A DNA stretch of 37,911 nucleotides, taken from positions 77,917 to 115,827 of the forward strand of contig JACQWQ010000042.1 in the NCBI GenBank assembly GCA_016209205.1, written 5' to 3'. The stretch is from Chloroflexota bacterium (GTDB lineage Bacteria; Chloroflexota; Anaerolineae; UBA4142; SHND01). Shown here in pieces: positions 21,071 through 27,387 of this stretch (the first letter of the stretch is position 1; each line of letters starts with the position of its first letter). A model generated the notes under the pieces. The model searched no databases, was not told where the DNA came from, and was given only the letters and a program-made list of their open reading frames with translations. Position numbers and translations under genes: made by a program.

Positions 21071-22719
21071 TAACGCCCCCCGGACGGTGGTCCGCCGAAA
21101 ATAAAACCGCCGCCACCTGGAAAGTTATTGCCACTGTTGGTCGTCGTCGCATTGAGCAACACCGTGTCGCCTTCTTGCAAATTCAACGCGGCGCCGTCAG
21201 TCGTCGCGGCGCTTATGATTTCAGTATACTGGTCATTTGTCAAGCCGGTGCGCACGACGACGATGTTTTCATTGCCTTCGAATAGAATCGTCATGATTTT
21301 GCGCGTGCCTTGCGTACGCACCGCGCGGTTCGGCGCGAGCAGCGCATCCGGCTGCTCTGCAATCACAATGCCCGCCGACGCGCTCATGCCCGGCAAAATC
21401 GCCGGATCGGGATTCGTCAGCCCGACTGTCACGGTATAATTCACCACGCCTTGACTTGACGCACCGACCGGCGAAACGGAAATTACTTGGCTCGGATACG
21501 TCGCCGTGCCCAACGCGTCAAACGTCAATTGAACTTGCTGCCCTGGCTTCACCTGCGCGATATCCACTTCGGACAGGGCAAGCTGCAATTGCAAATCGTC
21601 AAGATTGGAAAGCACCATCGCCGTCGTGCCCGACGCGGGCGTTTGTCCTACGACGATGTTGACTGCCGCAATCGTGCCGTCGAACGGCGCAATAATTTTC
21701 GCATTGTCGAGATTGCGTTTTGCCGCTTCGTAATTGGCTTTCGCCGATTGCAAAGATGCTTGCGCGGCGGTGAGTTCTGGCTGCGTCGGTCCGTCCTTTA
21801 AATCCTGCAAACTCTTTTTTGCGCTCGTCCAACTTTGCAGGGCTTGGTCCACCGCCGCTTGCGCGGACGCGAGTTCCTCCTTCGTCGCGCCCTCGGTCAA
21901 GGTTATGAGATTCGTCTTGGCTTGCGCGAGTGACGCTTCGGCGGATTTTAAGGAACTGTCGCTCAATTGCGCCATCTGCAAATCAAAATTCGCTTTGGCG
22001 GTTTCATAATCAATCGTCGCGGTCTGAAGCGCTTGCGCCTGTGAGGAATTCGGCGCGTCGTCACGCCACGCCACCGCGTTGTACGCGCTTTGTGCGGCTT
22101 CGAGCGCCACACGCGCTTTTTCCACCGCCGCGCGTTCGACGAGAATTTGCTGGTCGCGCAATTGGCTTTGCGCCAACGCGGACGCGTAGCTCGCCTGCGC
22201 GGCGGCGAGCTGCGCGCGGCTCGCTTGCAAATCCAACGCGGATGGCGGCGCTTTTAACGTGTCGAGTTTGGCAACCGCAGAATTGTACGATTGCGCGGCG
22301 GCGCGCGCTTGCGCTTGAGCAATCGCCTGTTCCTCCGCCGTCGGCGGCGCTTGGACCGAATCGAAATTGGCTTGCGCACTCGCGAGATTCGCTTCTGCCG
22401 TCTTGAAAGCATCTTGCAGCTGCGCGTCGTCCACTTGCGCGAGCACCACGCCCTGTTTCACCTTGTCGCCGACCTTGACGTTCACGTGAGTGACAGACAC
22501 ACCGCTGACGCCAAAATTCAAATTCGTTTGCTGCGGCGCATAAATGTTGCCTCCACCGTTCACCGTGGCGACGAGCGCGCCGCGTGTGAGCGTCGCGGTT
22601 TGGCGCTGCGTGGACGCGCTGCGCGCCGCGGCTTGCTGTTGCTGCCAAAAATAAAATGCGCCCGCGCCAACCAGGATGACCAGAATGACAATTCCAATGC
22701 TTAGCTTTCGTTTGGACAT
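21070..22719 (-). CDS. MacA-like efflux periplasmic adaptor (HlyD family)
   Basis: A 549-residue membrane-fusion protein. An N-terminal membrane anchor ([20 protein letters not shown]) is followed by a biotinyl-lipoyl half-motif ([32 protein letters not shown]). An unusually long alanine/glutamine-rich coiled-coil hairpin spans about residues 95-330 ([42 protein letters not shown]). The second lipoyl half is [20 protein letters not shown], and the beta-barrel is [20 protein letters not shown]. The C-terminus [15 protein letters not shown] is glycine-rich. It opens the operon and connects the ABC permease to the cell exterior. Because the group has no typical outer membrane TolC, it probably acts as a monoderm-type adaptor. 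Confidence 0.93.
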   Translation of the reverse strand: MSKRKLSIGIVILVILVGAGAFYFWQQQQAAARSASTQRQTATLTRGALVATVNGGGNIYAPQQTNLNFGVSGVSVTHVNVKVGDKVKQGVVLAQVDDAQLQDAFKTAEANLASAQANFDSVQAPPTAEEQAIAQAQARAAAQSYNSAVAKLDTLKAPPSALDLQASRAQLAAAQASYASALAQSQLRDQQILVERAAVEKARVALEAAQSAYNAVAWRDDAPNSSQAQALQTATIDYETAKANFDLQMAQLSDSSLKSAEASLAQAKTNLITLTEGATKEELASAQAAVDQALQSWTSAKKSLQDLKDGPTQPELTAAQASLQSAKANYEAAKRNLDNAKIIAPFDGTIAAVNIVVGQTPASGTTAMVLSNLDDLQLQLALSEVDIAQVKPGQQVQLTFDALGTATYPSQVISVSPVGASSQGVVNYTVTVGLTNPDPAILPGMSASAGIVIAEQPDALLAPNRAVRTQGTRKIMTILFEGNENIVVVRTGLTNDQYTEIISAATTDGAALNLQEGDTVLLNATTTNSGNNFPGGGGFIFGGPPSGGR

Positions 22720-22742
22720 TGAACGCTCCTCTGAAAATAACC

Positions 22743-22847
22743 CGTAGTAACGAATTCATTCGTTTGGGGCATGACGGAACGATTGAGGCGCTGTGCGATG
22801 GAATACATCGCCTACATCGCACATCGCCTTCATCGCAGATTACTACG
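22743..22847. repeat. CGTAGTAACG family, copy 3
   Basis: It begins CGTAGTAACGAATTCATTCGTT and shares GGAACGATTGAGGCG with copies 1 and 2, then carries the GCGATG/ACATCGCC segment, and ends ATTACTACG. Present in the divergent promoter region of the efflux and two-component genes. Confidence 0.8.
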
Positions 22848-22893
22848 TCGCGCAATCTCGAGTCAACCAACTGTCCATTGTAAAAAGCATTTG

Positions 22894-22958
22894 TTCAAAA
22901 GTTGTTTAGACGGGATTAGGGTTTGATGAGGAAACGGCGACTCTAAACAACTTTTGAA
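22894..22958. repeat. 17-bp perfect inverted repeat upstream of the response regulator
   Basis: TTCAAAAGTTGTTTAGA (22894-22910) is mirrored by TCTAAACAACTTTTGAA (22942-22958) around a 31-nt loop. It lies in the intergenic region between the divergent efflux and regulator genes. It may be a cruciform or a small mobile element end pair; no transposase. Confidence 0.85.
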
Positions 22959-22996
22959 TATCTCTCTAGTATCTTGAGTGTTAAAATAGAGCGACG

Positions 22997-23114
22997 CATC
23001 GAATCGAATTCGACTGAGCAAGGTGGTGAAAAAAACAAAGCGAAACCCCGCCCCATCGCGTTGCCTGCATTGTTTCTTTCGATGCTTTGTTGAGGCGTCG
23101 AATTCAATTCGATG
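22997..23114. repeat. second inverted repeat near the response-regulator start
   Basis: CATCGAATCGAATTCGAC (22997-23014) is mirrored, with one mismatch, by GTCGAATTCAATTCGATG (23097-23114). The right arm ends 7 nt before the ATG at 23122, so the transcript leader can fold over the start region. Confidence 0.75.
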
Positions 23115-23121
23115 AATTGCC

Positions 23122-23817
23122 ATGCCGCAGACAATTTTGATAGTGGACGACAAAGCGAACGTGCGCGCGATGCTCAAAGATTATTTGAGCGAACAAGGAT
23201 ATCGCGTGGTGACGGCAGAAGACGGACAGGACGCGTTGTTTGTGGCGCGCTATGAAAAACCAGACCTCGTGCTCCTCGACGTGATGATGCCCAAGCTGGA
23301 CGGTTTCGCGTTCTTGCCCGCGTTTCGCCGCGAGTCCACCGCGCCCGTCATTTTGCTCACGGCAAAACTCGAAGAGCAGGACAAAGTCGTGGGACTCGAA
23401 TTGGGCGCGGACGATTACATCACGAAACCGTTCGGGATGCGCGAACTGCGCGCGCGCGTGCGCGCGCAATTGCGGCGCGCGGGCAGCGCGCCGGTCGAGA
23501 GCGCGGTTTTGCGCGTGGGCGCGATTTCGCTGGACAAACAAACGCGCGCCGTTCAAGTGGGCGCACGCGCGGTCAATTTAACGCCGACCGAATTTGAATT
23601 GTTGGCAACTTTGCTCGCATCGCCGGGACGCGTGTTTACGCGGACGGAACTTTTGAACGTCGTCGGCGCGGCGGCAATGGCGGAGCGCACCGTAGATGTG
23701 CACATCCGCAACTTGCGCGCAAAAATTGAAATAGACCCCGCCACACCGCGATATGTCGAGACCGTCTTTAGTGTGGGTTACCGGTTGAATCCGCTGGCAG
23801 ACGAAACAGAGGGATGA
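23122..23817 (+). CDS. OmpR-family response regulator
   Basis: A 231-residue regulator. The receiver domain spans residues 1-120, with the phospho-acceptor Asp53 in LVLLDVMMPKLDGF, the acidic pair DD at 9-10, and the TKPFG switch lysine near 103. The winged-helix DNA-binding domain (about 130-225) has LTPTEFELLATLLASPGRVF, RTVDVHIRNLRAKIE and the end RYVETVFSVGYRLN. It is activated by the sensor kinase encoded next (49 nt apart). The divergent position to the MacA/MacB efflux operon suggests it controls that operon. The start ATG follows the right arm of an inverted repeat. Confidence 0.96.
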   Translation: MPQTILIVDDKANVRAMLKDYLSEQGYRVVTAEDGQDALFVARYEKPDLVLLDVMMPKLDGFAFLPAFRRESTAPVILLTAKLEEQDKVVGLELGADDYITKPFGMRELRARVRAQLRRAGSAPVESAVLRVGAISLDKQTRAVQVGARAVNLTPTEFELLATLLASPGRVFTRTELLNVVGAAAMAERTVDVHIRNLRAKIEIDPATPRYVETVFSVGYRLNPLADETEG

Positions 23818-23823
23818 AAATCT

Positions 23824-23857
23824 CTCCTTCCCTGTAGGGAGGGGGCTGGGGGGGTAG
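23824..23857. repeat. diverged copy of the CCCTCTCCC dispersed repeat
   Basis: CTCCTTCCCTGTAGGGAGGGGGCTGG with a following G7 run sits between the regulator and kinase genes, related to 16452-16487. Confidence 0.7.
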
Positions 23858-23866
23858 GTTATTGAA

Positions 23867-25351
23867 ATGCGCCGCTCGTTGATGTTCAAATTGATTGCCG
23901 CGTTTCTCGGCGTGAGTCTGGTCGCCATCGCGCTCGTCGCGTTGTTTGGCTGGCTCAGCGCGGCAAATGAATTTAACCGTTTCATTTCCCAAGAAGCGGA
24001 AAATAATTTTGTCGTGTTTGTCACCGAGTATTACAACGCGCACGGCAACCTTACGGACATTGAAGACGCAATGCGCACGCGCTTTGACAATCGCAACCAA
24101 AACAATCCTGACCCGCCGCGTCTGGCGCCGTTTGGTTTGGCAGACGCGCAAGGCATTATCGTTTTGCGCGGCGACAGTTACACGCTCGGCGAAACTGCCC
24201 CCCCCGCGCTGTTTGCTTCGGGCACGCGCATTCTAGTGAATGGCAAGGTCGTCGGCGTGGTGCTGCCGTGGACCCGTCCCGCGCCGCGCAATCGCAGTCA
24301 GGAACAATATCTCCAACGCACGGGCATGACGTTGGCGCTAGCCGCCGGAGGCGCGGCGTTATTTGCGATTGTGTTGGGCGTGCTGCTGGCGCGCACGATT
24401 ACACAGCCCGTACGCGAACTGACGCGCGCGGCGCAGCGCACGGCAAAAGGCGAATTGGGACAGACCGTGCGCGTGCAGTCGCGCGATGAAGTGGGCGAGC
24501 TCGCGACCGCATTCAATCAAATGAGCGCCGACCTGAAACGCGCCGATGAATCGCGACGTCAAATGACCGCCGACATTGCGCATGAATTACGCAACCCGTT
24601 GACCGTGATTGGCGGTTATCTCGACGCGATGCGCTTGGGCGATTTGCAACCGACGCCGCCGCGCTTGGGCGCAGTCTATGACGAGATTCAACATCTGGAA
24701 GCCATCGTAGACGACTTGCGCACATTGTCGTTGGCGGATGCGGGCGCGCTCGTGTTGAATCGCCAGAGCGTTGCGGTCAACGAACTCTTGGCGCGTATCG
24801 CCGCGCGTCATGCGCCCCAAGCCGCGCAGCGCCGAATTCAACTGCGCGTCGAACCGGAGGCGCACGCGGCAGCGGTGGAGGTGGACGAGGCGCGCTTTAC
24901 GCAGGTCCTGGACAATCTTGTGAACAACGCCTTGCACCACACGCACGCGGGAGGGGCCGTGCTTTTGAGCGCCGAAACGCGCGCGGCAGCAACCCTTGTA
25001 CGCGTCGCAGATACCGGCGAAGGGATTGCCCCCGCAGATTTACCGCGCGTGTTTGAACGCTTTTATCGCGGCGACAAGACGCGCCCGGCGGAACATGGGT
25101 CGTCCGGTTTGGGCTTGGCGATTGCCAAAGCGTTAGTCGAAGCACACGGCGGAAAAATCTGGGCAGAAAGTGAATTGGGACACGGGGCGACGTTGATTAT
25201 CGAACTGCCGCGCGCGCCGGAACAGCCGCCGCCGCGTGAGGATTCCCCCGCGGTCAAACCATTGAATTTGCAAACTGCCGCGAAATTTTCGAGAACCGAA
25301 ATTCACACCTGCTGCGTCAATGATGCAGCAGGTTTTTTTGTCGGAGTTTAA
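23867..25351 (+). CDS. sensor histidine kinase
   Basis: A 494-residue membrane kinase. TM1 is FKLIAAFLGVSLVAIALVAL (residues 7-26), then an extracytoplasmic sensor loop to about 150. TM2 is LALAAGGAALFAIVLGVLLA, followed by a HAMP domain (TITQPVRELTRAAQR, TAFNQMSADLKRADE). The dimerisation and phospho-acceptor helix ADIAHELRNPLTVIGGY has His239; the HATPase domain has NLVNNALHHTHAGG (N box), DTGEGI (G1), ERFYRG and GSSGLGLAIAKALVEAHGG. The C-terminal tail (about residue 450 on) reads through an intrinsic terminator, ending at a TAA 10 nt past its T tract. The native stop may have been lost by an indel near the C5 run at 25225-25230. Partner of the regulator at 23122. Confidence 0.95.
   Translation: MRRSLMFKLIAAFLGVSLVAIALVALFGWLSAANEFNRFISQEAENNFVVFVTEYYNAHGNLTDIEDAMRTRFDNRNQNNPDPPRLAPFGLADAQGIIVLRGDSYTLGETAPPALFASGTRILVNGKVVGVVLPWTRPAPRNRSQEQYLQRTGMTLALAAGGAALFAIVLGVLLARTITQPVRELTRAAQRTAKGELGQTVRVQSRDEVGELATAFNQMSADLKRADESRRQMTADIAHELRNPLTVIGGYLDAMRLGDLQPTPPRLGAVYDEIQHLEAIVDDLRTLSLADAGALVLNRQSVAVNELLARIAARHAPQAAQRRIQLRVEPEAHAAAVEVDEARFTQVLDNLVNNALHHTHAGGAVLLSAETRAAATLVRVADTGEGIAPADLPRVFERFYRGDKTRPAEHGSSGLGLAIAKALVEAHGGKIWAESELGHGATLIIELPRAPEQPPPREDSPAVKPLNLQTAAKFSRTEIHTCCVNDAAGFFVGV
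25307..25339 (+). terminator. intrinsic terminator lying inside the kinase reading frame
   Basis: ACCTGCTGC (25307-25315) pairs with GCAGCAGGT (25325-25333) around a 9-nt loop and ends in T7 (25333-25339). The current in-frame stop codon of the kinase is at 25349-25351, after the terminator. Confidence 0.9.
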
Positions 25352-25464
25352 CTCCGCAGCGGTCGGGGAACAGCAGTCCAACTGCTGTTCCAACGGAACT
25401 CGGCGGCGTAGTGACGATTTCAATCGTTCCTGTCAGTCCCAAACGAATGAATTCGTTACTACAG
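25342..25464. repeat. hairpin repeats and a CGTTACTACA family copy between kinase and MbtH-like gene
   Basis: CGGAGTTTAACTCCG (25342-25356) and GGAACAGCAGT/ACTGCTGTTCC (25367-25391, 3-nt loop) are small perfect hairpins. They are followed by an element starting CGTAGTGACG and ending CGTTACTACA (25407-25464), another member of the 6375 family. Confidence 0.75.
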
Positions 25465-25486
25465 TTGTTTTCAAGAGAGTGAACCC

Positions 25487-25723
25487 ATGTACAAGGATGA
25501 GCTGGATACGATAGAATGTTGCGTGATTACAAATGCCAAACGCTATTATTCCGTATGGCCCCGCGAGCGCGCCATCCCGGGTGGGTGGCGCAGTATTGAC
25601 GTCGTCGGGAATGCGCAAGAATGCATTGCTTACATCAAAGCCCTGTCGTGCGACAACGTAATGCCGAGCTATACCGTGACTCGCCCAAAGATCGTTTGTG
25701 ACGTGCGCGGTGCTCAAGCTTGA
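25487..25723 (+). CDS. orphan MbtH-like protein
   Basis: A 78-residue protein with the layout of MbtH family members: YYSVWP, then PGGW about 10 residues later, then CIAYIKAL. These correspond to the conserved S-x-W-P, P-x-G-W and C-x-x-x-I positions. The usual terminal WTDxRPxSL is replaced by CDNVMPSYTV, so the end is divergent. MbtH proteins bind and activate adenylation domains of non-ribosomal peptide synthetases; none is present in this window. A GAGAGTG sequence 6 nt before the ATG supports the start. It is flanked by repeats and followed by a strong terminator, so it is monocistronic. It may serve an NRPS elsewhere or have taken on another role. Confidence 0.75.
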   Translation: MYKDELDTIECCVITNAKRYYSVWPRERAIPGGWRSIDVVGNAQECIAYIKALSCDNVMPSYTVTRPKIVCDVRGAQA

Positions 25724-25794
25724 TAGCACGCCAACACACGCCATTGCTGCGTTCCAACTTGCCCCCCCTGATATTTTGGACAAATCGCGCTTAA

Positions 25795-25829
25795 AATACT
25801 GCCGCGCCTAAAGCGCGGCAGTATTTTTT
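25795..25829. terminator. strong intrinsic terminator downstream of the MbtH-like gene
   Basis: AATACTGCCGCGC (25795-25807) pairs perfectly with GCGCGGCAGTATT (25813-25825) around CTAAA, followed by T5. It can act on the plus strand; the preceding AAAA also gives a partial tail for the other strand. Confidence 0.93.
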
Positions 25830-25852
25830 GGTTTGCACAGGCGAGGTATGCA

Positions 25853-27058
25853 ATGGGTCTAAAAATTGGAATTGTCGGGCTGAGCTTTGGCGCGGACTTC
25901 ATCCCCCTGTTTCGCGCGCACCCGCTCGTACGCGAGGTCTTGATCGCCGATTTGCTGCCGGAACGCGTGCAGTACGCGCGCGATCTGTACGGCGCGCTGC
26001 CTGCCGTGCGCTCCCTCCACGAAATGTTGGCGAGTGATGTGGACGCGGTTTGTATTTTTACGCAGCGTTGGATGCACGCACCGCAAGCGATACGGGCGCT
26101 GCGCGCGGGCAAGCACGTGTACTCGGCAGTCCCGGCGGCAATCACTTGCGACGAAATGGCGCAGCTGATCGAAGCGGTCAAGACCACCGGACAAATGTAC
26201 ATGATGGGCGAGACGAGTTACTATTATCCCAGCGCGCTGTATTGTCGCGCGCGCTTTGCGCGCGGTGATTTCGGCAGATTCGTGTACGGCGAAGCGGAAT
26301 ACATGCACGACATGACGCACGGCTTTTATGAGGCGTATCAATGGGCGAACGGCGACGCGTGGAAAAAATACGCGAGTTTTCCGCCGATGCTGTATCCGAC
26401 GCACAGCGTCAGCATGATTACGCAGACGACCGACGCGCGGTTGACGCGCGTTTCCTGCTTGGGCTATACGGATTCAAACGACGATGGCGTCTTTGAACGC
26501 GACGTGAGCGCGTGGGGCAATGTGTTTAGCAACGAAACCGCGTTGTTCCGTACGTCAAACGGCGGAATGGCGCGGGTGAATGAATTTCGGCGCATCGGGT
26601 GGTCCGAAACGCCGCGCTGCCCGTCGGTGCGCCTGAGTTTGTACGGCACCGAAGCGAGTTACGAGGAGCAAGGCAATTCGAGAATCTGGAACACACGCGC
26701 CAGTGATGAACCGCAAGACGTGACCGATCTGTTGGTGTGCGAGCAAGTTCAAGTCCGCGATGCGGAACGCGCAAACCTACCGGAAGAATTGATTTACGAT
26801 TATCACACTGGCTTGGCGAAAATTCATCCGCACCAGCGCTTGCCGCTCGAGTTCGGCGGTTTGAACAACGGGCACGAAGGGTCGCATCAATTTTTGGTGG
26901 ATGATTTTGTCAACGCGTGTGTGACCATGAAATTGCCGCCGAATCACGTGTGGGCGGCAGCGCGCAATTGTGTGCCGGGGATTGTGGCGCACGAATCGGC
27001 AATGCGCGAAGGCGAATCGTTGGCGATTCCTGATTTTGGCGACGCGCCGGGGGAATAA
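25853..27058 (+). CDS. Gfo/Idh/MocA family oxidoreductase
   Basis: A 401-residue NAD(P)-dependent oxidoreductase-like protein. The N-terminal Rossmann fold starts KIGIVGLSFGADFIPLF (GxxxxG-like) and continues VLIADLLPERVQYARDLYG. The position of the usual EKP motif reads GKHVYSAVPAA, so the catalytic-type lysine is absent; the VPAA variant is seen in some glycosidase-like (GH109-type) members. The C-terminal alpha/beta domain contains EAEYMHDMTHGF and PTHSVSMITQTTDARLTRVSC, with His residues that could bind sugar. Substrate: a sugar or inositol derivative, not deducible. GAGG lies 6 nt before the ATG. It stands alone, between two terminators. Confidence 0.9.
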   Translation: MGLKIGIVGLSFGADFIPLFRAHPLVREVLIADLLPERVQYARDLYGALPAVRSLHEMLASDVDAVCIFTQRWMHAPQAIRALRAGKHVYSAVPAAITCDEMAQLIEAVKTTGQMYMMGETSYYYPSALYCRARFARGDFGRFVYGEAEYMHDMTHGFYEAYQWANGDAWKKYASFPPMLYPTHSVSMITQTTDARLTRVSCLGYTDSNDDGVFERDVSAWGNVFSNETALFRTSNGGMARVNEFRRIGWSETPRCPSVRLSLYGTEASYEEQGNSRIWNTRASDEPQDVTDLLVCEQVQVRDAERANLPEELIYDYHTGLAKIHPHQRLPLEFGGLNNGHEGSHQFLVDDFVNACVTMKLPPNHVWAAARNCVPGIVAHESAMREGESLAIPDFGDAPGE

Positions 27059-27095
27059 AAAACCTCACAGGTCTTCGAGACCTGTGAGGTTTTTT
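27057..27095. terminator. bidirectional terminator between convergent genes
   Basis: AAAAAACCTCACAGGTCT (27057-27074) pairs perfectly with AGACCTGTGAGGTTTTTT (27078-27095) around TCG. A-tract on one side and T-tract on the other let it stop both the oxidoreductase (+) and the phosphofructokinase (-). The stop codon of the phosphofructokinase (27094-27096) overlaps its edge. Confidence 0.96.
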
Positions 27096-27387
27096 ATTCC
27101 GGTTCCTCCGCCATCGCCTGCGCCACCGCGCGTAGTTCGAGCCACGGTTGCACTTGGGGACGCTGCGCGCGGGGTTGCATGTATTCCGGCAGATGGGCGA
27201 GACTGGCGTACTGAATTTTTCCTTCCCACCGCCCGATGCAGCCAACCACCGGTTCACCGCGTTCGATTTGTTCGATCAAAAGTTGCAGCGCCTTTCCCGC
27301 GAGGCGCGTCGCTTGGATCCGGTCAAACGGCGAGGGGCGTCCGCCTTGCTGGGTATTGCCCAAAATCGTGCGCCGCACGTTGAGCAC
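27094..27387 (-). pseudogene. pfkA: C-terminal segment of the frameshifted 6-phosphofructokinase
   Basis: A 97-residue frame whose first residues LNVRRTILGNTQQGGRPSPFDR are the conserved phosphofructokinase stretch that should follow EREGGG in the preceding frame. The two frames meet at a C10 tract (27387-27396). One extra G on the coding strand (or two fewer) would restore one protein of about 760 residues. It encodes the end of the second PFK domain (RIQATRLAGKALQLLIEQIERG). The tail ends at a bidirectional terminator. Not an independent gene. Confidence 0.88.

Noticed and set aside
22954..22987. Possible promoter TTGAAT ... TAAAAT upstream of the response regulator
   Set aside because: The spacing is 22 bp, too long for a sigma-70 promoter.
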